DNA of 64,000 bases, taken from the NCBI GenBank assembly GCA_039621445.1, contig CP154957.1:16934595-16998594 (forward strand), read 5' to 3'. This document shows, in pieces, positions 38,501 through 50,500 of this stretch. Under the pieces are notes generated by a model. That model was given only the letters and a program-made list of their open reading frames with translations. It was not told the DNA's origin and did not search any database. The DNA is from Euglena gracilis. Taxonomy: Eukaryota > Euglenida > Euglenophyceae > Euglenales. Numbering within the stretch: position 1 is the stretch's first letter; the number at the start of each line of letters is the position of its first letter. The position numbers were made by a program, and so were the translations under genes.

Positions 38501-41500
38501 TCCGCTGCTTGCCGGGCCGCCGCCCCCGTCCCCCGCCGCCGGCGCAGCGCCAGCGTCGGCCCGCCCGCTGGACCCGCCGGCGGTGACGGACGTCAACGTC
38601 ACTGTGTTCTGCCTCCATGTCATGGTGGACGTCGCCATTGCCAACAAGGACCGCTTCGATGTGCTGGCGCCGTACGGCCAGGGGGAGCCAGGCAATCAAG
38701 CATTTTGTATTTTGCATTCATTTTAGTTTTTTTTTAAAAAAAATCAAAAACATTTTCTCCCCCCTGGCATATCATTGGCCTTACCTGAGCAAACCTGGTC
38801 CACGCCCATCTTTTTTTCTCTCTCCAAAGCAGTCTTCTTTTTCCTGATGCTTTCTTATGAGGTTTGTATTCGCTTAAAGTCTTTTACATACTACTTTCTG
38901 AGGCTTGATGTGATACGAATTTATTGAGTTATAATTCTGCCCGACCCAAGTCCCAACGAAATCCCTGCGTTTCAGAAAGTCTTGTGTTTTGGTGGGAAGC
39001 CCAATTTTTTCTCTCCATGTTGCCCCCTCCCAGTCTAATAATCCATTCCCATACTTTGACCAAAATAGCCCAAGCCCAAACACATCTTTTCCAAGGGGGC
39101 CCAACGTGTGATGAGAAAATTTTAAAGAAAGTGTACCCCCCCCCCCGGGCAATTGACGCCCCCGGGCAATTGCTACCCCAATTCAATTTCGCTCAATTGC
39201 CCCATGTTTTGTGCTGCGGGTTTGCCCGCCCCGGATATTGTGAAATTCCCCCTTGTCCCTTTTTTTTGGCCCCAATGCTGCAGAGTGGGCCCCCTGCCAG
39301 TGTGGACCAGACCATCCTCACGGTGCTCTACGGGCTGCGACAGGCGCTGGGGCAGGAGGAGGAGCGCACGCTCCGAGGCCCTCGGCTGGGCCGGGGCATC
39401 TGATGCCAGGCACAGAGTCGGGCACGCCGGCCGTCCTCCGCCACTTCCTCCCGGCTGGACGTGGAACGCAATGGTGATGGCCGGGCGCACCACCACCACT
39501 GCATGCACAGCGGTAACCCATTTGTGCGGATGATCGTTGCACATTTGGGCAATGGGTGATGAAGGCCCTTGATACCACAGGAGTCCCTCTCCCGTGTAGC
39601 AGTGTGTTGGGGCCTCCCTCTGCACCAGCAGCGTTGGGCTGGGTGAGGAATCATTGGGCAAATGCACAACACACACTCACCAGAAGCAGCAAATGCTCAA
39701 CAGCCGCACTATTTTTAGATTTAAAAGCGTATTTGAAATATCTGAAATATCTGAAAAATGGAAGCCCAAAAACCCCGAAACCCCGAAAAAATTGGGCCTG
39801 TTGCCTGGGTCTCAACATCGGCAAAGGATGCAGTTCCCAAAATGGAGGGTCATTACAGGATCCAAGGGTCGAAAAGGGCAGGGTTCAGGGCTGTGTCTGT
39901 GGGAAAACAAAATGCTGCGAACGTGCGCAACGGCGTCACACAAAAGCTTAGGTGCGAGTTTGGCTCATCTTTAAGCCTAGGCTTTTCAAAAAAAAGCCCT
40001 GGGTCATGTTGGATGGAGGGCGCCTGCCCAACCTGTAGGTGCCATTAGACAAAGGAGTGGGAGACACGGTTACATAATGTACTGCTTGTTCATTAAAATT
40101 GCTTTCTGCATGCCTGTTTGCAACGTTGATTTTTCCAGTGCGCATTTGCCCAATGATCCCTCGCCAAGCCCGACACTTGGCATGTGGAGAGGGCCCTTCA
40201 CACTGTGGCATGGGAGAGGGATGCTATAATTGCAGGCCTCTCGTTTCCCCCTTGTCTTAGCACCACCCCCCAGTCCTCACCTCTGTTAAAAGGTCACCTT
40301 CCCGAAGACCTGTGCTCGTAGATTGTAAAGTTCCAAGTCGTTGCTTTTGCGTGCAGGCCCTGAGCGCATCTGACCTTCCCCTCACATTTGGGACGTTGAA
40401 AAAGTGTTGGAGGTTGCGCATTTGCACAAGTCCTCAGCATGAACACGAAACACTTTGTTATAAAATCAGCGGACTCCCTTTCGCATTTGCACATGGCATC
40501 CTTGAAGTTTTCATGATGAGAAACAGTGGTCGTTAGACAACAAGGGGGGGGATCCGCATCGGCAAAAATTGGCCACGGGTGGGCGGTACATGGCCATTTC
40601 AGGTCGTTTTTGGGAAGTTTCATCACTTTGACTTTTTTTTTGCTTTTTTTTGGCAACCTTTGGCCATTTTAGCTTACTTATAGGCAACTTTTTGATTATT
40701 GTTGTTGCAACCTTGCACAAGCTGCTTTTAGAAATTCACGTCAATTTTGGCCATTTTGGGTAATTTTTGTTACCATTTTTCTGGGGCTATCAGCCTTTTT
40801 CTCGCCATTTTGGCATTCTCAGCCATTTTATTGTGACTTTGCAACATTTTGGTCCTTTTCTTTTTTTTGCAAAAATCATAATTAAGTCACACAATTATTT
40901 CCATACTTATGGAGCCAACATCGCATCCAAAACAGATCGCATCTGAAATGAAAATTATTCCACTGAGGTTTGCGAAACTTTGCCTTTTGTTCTTTGCCCT
41001 TTCTTTGCCAGGCAACGACTAGTATCCTGCATTGAATCACTGCGCTGCCCATGCCTCTCTTGGCTTGTCAGCTGGGCGCCCTTTTAGTAGACGCTCGCTC
41101 CATTGGAGGATGGGGTGCCTTTCTATTTGGACTGTGTTTTTGTGGAGGCCTGCTGCTTACCCCCCCCCAAGAAGACTCCAATGTCTGTATTTGTTGACCT
41201 ATCTGGTGGGAACCTGCCTTTTACCTCAATATTTACTGACCTGTCTTCTAACCATTTTAAAATGTAAACCTCTTTCTGACTTTGTGTGAAAAAATCGGAG
41301 GACATCATTTGCAGAGTATTGATCACCAAATTCTGAATAATGGCTTTTTTGTGCTGTTGAAATTGCGAGATTTTCCGCTGTGCTGGACCCCCCCCCCCGC
41401 CGGGGGGTTCCAGTCAGAGGCGGTGGGGCACACAGGGACGTGTAAGGGGTTGACAGAGACAGGGGACGGCAGGCGGGGCGGGCGGGGGGAGGAGGGGGGC

Positions 41501-44500
41501 TGGGTTGCCTTGGCTGCGGCCCCGGCCCGCCCGCAGCCGCCGGAGCGCCAGGGGGTGCTGGCGTACTGGCTGACCATCGGGGAGGCGGCGGTGCTGGCGG
41601 CGCTGCGGCTGCTCACCCGCCTTGTGCCCCGGGAGGCGGTCCACCCGTACCTGGCCCGCCTCCTGGCGGTGCTGGGCACCCTGACCCCGGCCGGGCCGGC
41701 CCTGCAGAGGGAGTGGTGACCTGGCCTCAACTTTTTGACCAATCCTGGAAAATTAAGCTTAATGGGTGATGGGTGGGGGTTCCCCCCCCAACTGGAGAAC
41801 TGTCATGCCTGAGGGCCTGTCAGGCTCCCGCCCGGGAAAGTTTAAGGGTCCCCGCTACTGTCCAACCAGTCACATGACAGTTGTCAGTGTCTCCGTTGCT
41901 GCCGAAACTGTCTGATGACTGTTTCCTGGGGGGGAGGTAGGTACGGCCCTGTGTGTGGGCTTTGCCCCCCCCCCCAAGTATTGGGGAGGGCCTGCCCGGT
42001 GCTGTACCTGCTGACGGAGCTGGTGTCCCGGCACTTCATCGACGCGCTGTACCTGATGGTCAGCGAGAACACCCTGGGCCTCGTCCGCGCTCGGGACCAC
42101 TGGGAGCTGCTGTTGTCCCTGGCCGTGAAGTGCGGCCTCGCTGCCAAGAAGCCGGAGTCCCGGCGGCTGACGTACCATTTGCTGGAGTGCGTCTGCAACG
42201 TGGGTGCCTTCGTGTGGCCTCACCATGCCGTTGCTCCTGCCCCCCCCCCCCCCGTGTGGCTTCGCTGGCACGCATTCAGCGGCATTCAGCATCACTTGTC
42301 GGCCACATCTGACCTAATCCCTGGCGTGATCCCCCCCTAACGGATTTGAGACCAAAGCCAGTCAGTCAGGATCTCACCGGCCCAACGACCGGCGTCCCAC
42401 CATCATACGTTGAGCCATCACTCTGTTAGGATTAGCCCTGTTCTGAACCCTGAGGGCAATAGACATGAATGATTGTGACACTGGCAAGAGCCAGGAGGGA
42501 AAAGCTGTCCTTTTTCTCTGGACGTTGGAAGTAGCGGGGTTTGCAGCGCCGAGGGTGGACCCCCGCCCCGGAGAGCAAGCGCCTGGGGCGGACAACGTGC
42601 CCACCGTGGTGACCGCGCTGACGCAGGTGTTTGTGCGGCTGGAAGACGCCGCCGCCCGCCGCGCCTCTGGCCACCGTGCTGCTGCCCCGGGGCTTGGCTT
42701 TCAGCGCTCAACTTGAGCTTCCCCAACCAGCCTCCTGACTGTGAAACAACGCAGTGTGGGCCAGTTCCTTGTTGATTCCCAGGTGCTGTTGCGGGATTGT
42801 TCTGACATTGGTGCGGTGCCAATGCGTGTTCGACGTAATGCGGGTTCGATTTTGGGTCGGGGATGTGTTTGGGGTGGGTGAGGGCTACTGTTTTATTGGG
42901 AATAGGGTTTGGTGTTGTTGAGGCCCAATCTAGGCACGAATTTAGACCAAAATTCACTTCAAAATGCCGCCTTCCTCATTTTTTTTTGGTCTGAAAGTGG
43001 CCAAAACACTGCGACTCCTACCCTAACCCCACTTCTTTGATAAACCCAACTCTCACTAAAATTGTGTCAAAAAGAGAGAAATGGGGGAGATCCAGCCAGA
43101 ATTCAGAAACTGGTGACCCCCCATGTCACGTGTCATACCAGCGGGACTGGGACCCAATTGCATGAGGCTTCCAGAAAAAGCACAACGTGTCACAAATACA
43201 TGGTTGCACAAGTTTCAGGCTGCCATACTTTTCAACGAATCACAGGCCAAATACCACATCAAAGCAATAATTGGCCTTTGGCAAAGCCCCAAGTGTGGTG
43301 GGGGTGAACCTGAGTGAAACGCCTGACGGGGACGTCCAACCGCCCCCCAAGGGGCCAAGCGGCAGGTCGGAGAACTTTTAACCCCCGTCTCGCCCCCCGC
43401 AGCGCGGTGCCCCCTTGGACGTCGTGGCCGGTGTGGACCTGACCACGAACGGCCACTCGCCGGAGCCTGCCGCCCCCCCAGAGCCCACGGTGCACATCGT
43501 CAGCCTCCTCCTCGCCCTGCACAGCCGGCTGGTGCAGAGCGCCTCGGGGCCACTTAACCTCCCGGCCCCTGGCTGGTGTGAGGCGTGGATGGCGGCCAGG
43601 GGAGGGGGAAGCGTCTGTGCCGCTGTTTCCTGCAAGGCACCATCAATGGCGCCCAGAATGCACCTGTGACCCCTCTGGCGCGGTGCTTTGCCACAAAACC
43701 ATGTTTTTTTTTTAGATCCTTGCAACGTGACGTGCCACCTGGGTGTTCGCTGGGCTTGAGGTAGTGTCTTTTTTTGGAAGTCCCGTGTTTGTTGCACTGC
43801 GTTGTTCTTCTTTTGCTTTTGAAAGCTTCTGCAATGAATAATTATGCTCGTTTCTGACTGTATTAACAAGAAGCTGGAGCATTTGCCGCCTGTCGGTGCG
43901 AGTTCTCCCTGACTTGTTGTTTTGCGATGCTGTTGTGGATACAGATGCTCACTAACTGCAATCTCCCACCCCAGGCTGCCTGTGACCTTCTACCTGGTTG
44001 GTTCTCACCTGCCCCGTTGGAAAGTATTCATGAGTGCTTGTAATTGCCGACCTGCTACAAACAGGAGACATTAGATTATCTTTGACCTCTGGGGTGGGTG
44101 GTTTGAGAGTTGTTTTTTTTGCCCGGCCAAGGGCCGGACCGGGAATTTGTTTTAAAGGGTTTTGGCGGATTTTGGGCGGGTTTTGGGTGGGTGGTTTGGT
44201 GGGTTGGTGGTGGGTCGACCCCTGACCCTGGGGGAGGGTCGAGTGTGGGTGAGTTTTTGACAAAAAAAAGTGGGTGGGTGGGTTTGGGCCCGGGGATCTA
44301 AGTGAATCTAAGGAAGTGAACCCATGGTGCAGGAAGAATGGCAGGCGATGTGCCCCTCCCCTGCCCCCGACCCTCAACGGTCTGGCGCTGGTTGTCACGC
44401 AGCAGCCCACGTTCCGCGGGGACTGCGACGCGCTGCTGGCGCTGCAGCGGGCCGCCCTGGCCCCGGAGCTGCTGCAACTGCCCCCCACCCGCATCCTGGA

Positions 44501-47500
44501 CCTCTTCGGCGGCGTGTTGCTGCCCCTCCTCGGGCCCAGGGCCCGCCGTGGTAGTGGCACGCCAAACACATCGACTCCCACCAAGCACGTTGCGAGATGC
44601 CAGCGCGACCGCCTCCTGAATGTCTCGGAGGTGGAAGTGGCCTGTGTGCTCAACGGTTTGACCAACCCCCTCATTTGACCAACCCCCTCCCTGGAAGTTA
44701 GCTCCCCCACTGCAAACTTTAGAGAGCACAAGTTCGGTCCTGAATGAAATACTGGTTTCCCCCTGTGTTGTTTGGTGTCAGTTTTGCCTGCCCCCTGCTT
44801 TTGGGTCCCCTTCGTGGCTGGCTCTGTGGCGGACCCTCCTGGACTCGCCCCAGCCGAAACCTGGACCGCCGCCCCTCGTCAAGCTGTTTGGCAGGCAGAC
44901 TGAAGTTGAAGACGTGGCGGATCCCGGGGGTGTTTCCGTAGGAGGAGGCTCGAGCTGGAACGTTCGGGCTCGAGCCTCCTCGAACTTTTTAAGCCCCCCC
45001 CCACCTCCCTCAGGCGGAGCTTAAACAGCCTCCTTGAACCACCTCAAATGACATCCGAGGAGGCTCTCGAGCCTCCTCAAACGACCTCGAACGACATTCA
45101 AGAAGCTTTTCGAGCCACCTCGAACGAGCTTGAACGATATTTGAAGAGGTTCTCGAGCCACCTCAAATGTCGTTCGAGCACGTTTGAGGAGGCTCTGGAG
45201 CCTCCTCCTACCTACGCACATCAGGGTGATTTTGTGACCCTCTGCAAAGAGTTGCCTACAAAAAGGACTTGCGCAACAAAGGGGATTTGCACAAGCAAAG
45301 CATATGCAACGCAAGGGATCTTGCTATTTTAGGGCTCTCCGAACAGTTGCGTACAAAAGGGCATCGGCAGCGAAAGGGTTGTTGAAATTGGTTGATATAT
45401 GTTTCTTGCTTTCAGTTTCATGGTCTAAAGCATGTTCGAGGTGGTTTGAGGAGGCTCTGGAGCCTCCTTGAACGACCACGAGGAGGCACTAGAGCCTCCT
45501 CGAATGTGCTCAAACGACGTTTGAGGAGGTTCGAGAGAGCCTCCTCCAACGAAGCCTCCTACTGTACCCTGCCGCGGACCCGACCTCAAGGGGGTGGGGT
45601 GCCTCCCTCCCCCCCCCCCAATTCAGCCTGGGGGCATGCTGTTCTCGGCCCCGCCCGCCCCACCGCCCCAGCCCAGCCCAGCGCAGAGCGCCGTCCGGGA
45701 GGACCTGCAGGCCCGGGCAGGGGCCGCCGCGCTCCGAGCGGACGCAACCTTACCGACGGCAGTAACCCGGCAGTAACGGGGCTGCCGAGGCACCCCTCGC
45801 ACCCCGCGTTGCATTCCCTGCACCCCTGACGTTTTGGTGGTGCACTTTTTCTAATCCTGATTTTGGCGCTCTGTTTTTTTTGCAAATTAGTGTGTTTTTT
45901 GTTTTATCAACGTTTTCTTCAAGGTCTCACAATCTGACCAACAGTGGCACAGGGTGCATGAGGTGTCACACAGGGCTGGGCGCCACACGCCATACGCCAG
46001 ATATGTGGGGTGCCGCCCTTGATGCATGGGTACCACATGGGGTGCACGAGGCGCAGCACGAAGTGCATTGAGTGCCAGATGGGTTTCCGTTCCTTGTGTG
46101 TCGGCATCCCACTGCAGGGTGCTGGGGGGGTTTCCGTAGGAGGAGGTTCGATCTCGAACGTTCGAGGTCGAACCTCCTCGAACGTTTTTAAGCCCCCCCC
46201 CTTCAAGAGGGGGGCTTACAAACATTCGAGGACCCTCCTCGAACGTCCTCGAATGACGTTCGAGGAGGGTCTCGAACCTCCTCGAACGTCCTCGAACGAC
46301 GTTCGAGGAGGGTCTCGAACCTCCTCGAACGTCCTCGAACGACGTTCGAGCAGGCTCCCGAACCTCCTCGAACGCCCTGGAACGACAGTCTAAAAGGGTC
46401 TCGAACATCCACGAACGGCCTCAAACGACATTCGAGGAGGGTCTCGAACCTCTCGAACGTCCTCGAAGGACGATGGAGGAGGGTCTTGAACCTCCTCGAA
46501 CGACCTCGAACGACGTTCGAAGAGGGACTCGAACCTCCTCGAACGTCCTCGAACGACGTTCGAGGAGGGTCTCGAACCTCCTCGAACGACCTCGAACGAC
46601 ATTCGAGGAGGGTCTCGAACCTCCTCGAACGTCCTCGAACGACGTTCGAGGAGGGTCTCGAACCTCCTCGAACGTCCTCGAACGACGTTCGAGGAGGGTC
46701 TCGAACCTCCTCGAACGTCCTCGAACGACGTTCGAGGAGGGTCTCGAACCTCCTCGAACGACCTCGAACGACATTCGAGGAGGGACCTCGAACCTCCTCG
46801 AACGACCTCGAACGACATCTCGACCCTCCTCCTACGTACATGCTTATAGCTTTCAGCACCCCCGATTTTTTTTTGTCCACTCGTGTTTGCAGGGGTTGAC
46901 TCCGTTTCGGAATGTTTTCATGTACCGCCAGGCACGCCGTGAAAGGGCCCTCTGCTCTGATTCTGGTTCGCTGAAGCGTTTCTGTTTCTAGAAGTTTTGA
47001 AATGAGATATTGAAAGACAGAGTGTGAGACACAGCCGGAAGTAGTGTGTGGGGTGGGAAGAGATGGAGAGAGGGAGAGAGAGGGAGACAGAAAGAGAGCG
47101 AGAGAGAGAGAGAGAGAGGCTTCTGAGCCGTCCTGGTGCTTTTTAATGCAGTTAATAATCAACATTCCTGTTGTCCAATTGTCATGTTTGTTGCGCAGTT
47201 CATTTGCATTTGCAATGTCTGATGCATCCTCCCGCCGAGTGCTTCCAGTGGAGGATATTGGCAATCATCAAAAGTATGTGTGTTTTTGTAATTGTGCAGA
47301 AAAACCTGCTTTGGCTGGTAAGCGGCATTTTCATTGTTGCTGGTCGACATGTGTGGCCGTGTCGGATAATGTTACAAATGTCAAGGGCCATATTTTGGAA
47401 AGGTGTGGTCAGTGGAATGACGAACGGTGATGTTGTGTGTTCATTTGTGTTGTGTTGTTGTGTTATGTGCGGAACAAGTACAGCTTCCTTTGTGTGAGGA

Positions 47501-50500
47501 TGTGTGCAACAGGGCTGTTTTTTGTGGGTGGGGGTTAGCAAGCCACACACTCCCAGATGCGCGCCTCCCCCCCCCATACTTCACATTACTTCACGTGAGC
47601 TTTCTTTCGGTTTTTTTTTACTGCACAACTTTTTCCTTTTTTTTATTGCTGCAACCAAATTTCTGGATCCTGTTTCACTGTGGCCGAAGAGGTTTATTGG
47701 CGTTATTTGAAGGGGCAGGGTTAGGGTTACGATTCTTTTTCAACCCCCAGAATACCTCCCGCTAAACTGCAAAAGATTTCATGGATGGTATTTTATTGTG
47801 GCTGAAACGATTTAATGGCGTTATTTAAAGGAGAAGGGTTAGGGTCTTTCGGTTTTTTTTTTACTGCAGAACTTTTTCCTTTTTTTATTGCTGCAACCAA
47901 ATTTCTGGATTCTGTTTCACTGTGGCTGAACAGGTTTAATGGCGTTATTTGAAGGGGTAGGGTTAGGGTTACGATTCTTTTTCAACCCCCAGAATACCTC
48001 CCGCTAAACTGCAAAAGATTTCATGGATGGGATTTTATTGTGGCTGAAACGATTTAATGGCGTTATTTAAAGGAGTAGGGTTAGGGTCGCGATTGTTATC
48101 TAAATTGCAGAATACTTCCCGCTGAACGTTGTTATATTGGTCTCTACAAGGTACCCAGCGACCCCAAAGAGCCGCCCAACTAGGGTTAAAAACATGGGGG
48201 GACCCGAGCGAGGCGCCGAAGGCCGAGCGAGGGTCCCCCCATGTGTATTGACCCTAGTTGGGCGGCTCTTTGGGGTCGCTGGTACCTTGTAGGGGCCAGT
48301 TTATCACGATTAAAGGTCACAAAAGGTCACAAAAAGTCACTTTTTTCCTTTTTTTTTTATTGCTGCAACCAAATTTTCGGATCCTGTTTCACTGTGGCCG
48401 AAGAGGTTTAATAGCGTTATTTGAAGGGGTAGGGTTAGGGTTACGATTCTTTTTCAACCCCCAGAATACCTCCCGCTAAACTGCAAAAGATTTCATGGAT
48501 GGTATTTTATTGTGGCTGAAACGATTTAATGGCGTTATTTAAAGGAGAAGGGTTAGGGTCTTTCGGTTTTTTTTTTTACTGCAGAACTTTTTCCTTTTTT
48601 TATTGCTGCAACCAAATTTCTGGATTCTGTTTCACTGTGGCTGAACAGGTTTAATGGCATTATTTGAAGGGGTAGGGTTAGGGTTACGATTCTTTTTCAA
48701 CCCCCAGAATACCTCCCGCTAAACTGCAAAAGATTTCATGGATGGTATTTTATTGTGGCTGAAACGATTTAATGGCGTTATTTAAAGGAGTAGGGTTAGG
48801 GTCGCGATTGTTATCTAAATTGCAGAATACTTCCCGCTGAACGTTGTTATATTGGTCTCTACAAGGTACCCAGCGACCCCAAAGAGCCGCCCAACTAGGG
48901 TTAAAAACATGGGGGGACCCGAGCGAGGCGCCGAAGGCGCCGAGCGAGGGTCCCCCCATGTGTATTGACCCTAGTTGGGCGGCTCTTTGGGGTCGCTGGT
49001 ACCTTGTAGGGGCCAGTTTATCACGATTAAAGGTCACAAAAGGTCACAAAAAGTCACTTTTTTCCTTTTTTTTTTTTATTGCTGCAACCAAATTTCTGGA
49101 TTCTGTTTCACTGTGGCTGAACAGGTTTAATGGCGTTATTTGAAGGGGTAGGGTTAGGGTTACGATTCTTTTTCAACCCCCAGAATACCTCCCGCTAAAC
49201 TGCAAAAGATTTCATGGATGGTATTTTATTGTGGCTGAAACGATTTAATGGTGTTATTTGCTTTCTTTCGGGTTTTTTTTACTGCACAACTTTTTCCTTT
49301 TTTTTATTGCTGCAACCAAATTTCTGGATCCTGTTTCACTGTGGCCGAAGAGGTTTATTGGCGTTATTTGAAGGGGCAGGGTTAGGGTTACGATTCTTTT
49401 TCAACCCCCAGAATACCTCCCGCTAAACTGCAAAATATTTCATGGATGGTATTTTATTGTGGCTGAAACGATTTAATGGCGTTATTTAAAGGAGAAGGGT
49501 TAGGGTCTTTCGGTTTTTTTTTTACTGCAGAACTTTTTCCTTTTTTTATTGCTGCAACCAAATTTCTGGATTCTGTTTCACTGTGGCTGAACAGGTTTAA
49601 TGGCATTATTTGAAGGGGTAGGGTTAGGGTTACGATTCTTTTTCAACCCCCAGAATACCTCCCGCTAAACTGCAAAAGATTTCATGGATGGTATTTTATT
49701 GTGGCTGAAACGATTTAATGGCGTTATTTAAAGGAGTAGGGTTAGGGTCGCGATTGTTATCTAAATTGCAGAATACTTCCCGCTGAACGTTGTTATATTG
49801 GTCTCTACAAGGTACCCAGCGACCCCAAAGAGCCGCCCAACTACGGTTAATACACATGGGGGGACCCGAGCGAGGCTTTGTTTCGTTTTGTGGACCGAGG
49901 TTGTTTGGGGGTTTGTCGTCGTTTGTGTCTCCAGATTCCTCGAACCGGTCTGTCACACCGCATGAAAACTAATATTCGTCTGTGTTCAAAAAAGAAACGT
50001 CGGCCAGTTGTTTTTTATTTCTGATTTCCTGAAGGGCATTTCTGATTGCCTGTGGCAAAATCCCCATGCACCTGTGGTTGGGTTCACGGTTTGCGCCTGC
50101 ACGTGCTGCTGGTTGACATCAGGAAGTTGGCTCGCAGAGGTTTATTTGATAGTGACAGAACGCCTTTCGAACCCTGTCTCCGGCTGAATTGGTCTGATTC
50201 TTTGTACTCCAGACTCATAGCCAACATGGCTGTGGGCTTCGTCGATTTGAACCTGAACTGAAAATTTCTCCTTTCCTGTTTCTTGCGTTGTACCTCCTGT
50301 TCCGCAGACGGTTAAATATGGTTTTCATTTCTCGTGATTAACTCATGCATGTACACAGGAGGAGGGTCTCGAACGACTTCGAACGACATTCGAGGAGGGT
50401 CTCGAACCTCCTCGAACGACCTCGAACGACATTCGAGGAGGGTCTCGAACCTCCTCGAACGACCTCGAACGACATTCGAGGAGGGTCTCGAACCTCCTCG

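Larger units (their letters stand above)
47590..49800. repeat. TTAGGG-bearing satellite, block A
   Basis: Units of about 120 bp alternate in two types. Both end in GGCGTTATTT-AAGG-G-AGGGTTAGGGT; one contains TTGCTGCAACCAAATTTCTGG and the other CTAAACTGCAAAAGATTTC. Each unit therefore carries one to two telomere motifs. The texture is subtelomere-like, but the array lies in a gene 2 intron. Confidence 0.9.

Noticed and set aside
46203-47264. 353-codon minus-strand ORF with FEEVRDPPRTSFEDVRGGS repeats
   Set aside because: The 43-bp minisatellite unit has no stop in any frame, so overlapping ORFs appear on both strands. The period is not a multiple of three, so no repeated protein is maintained.
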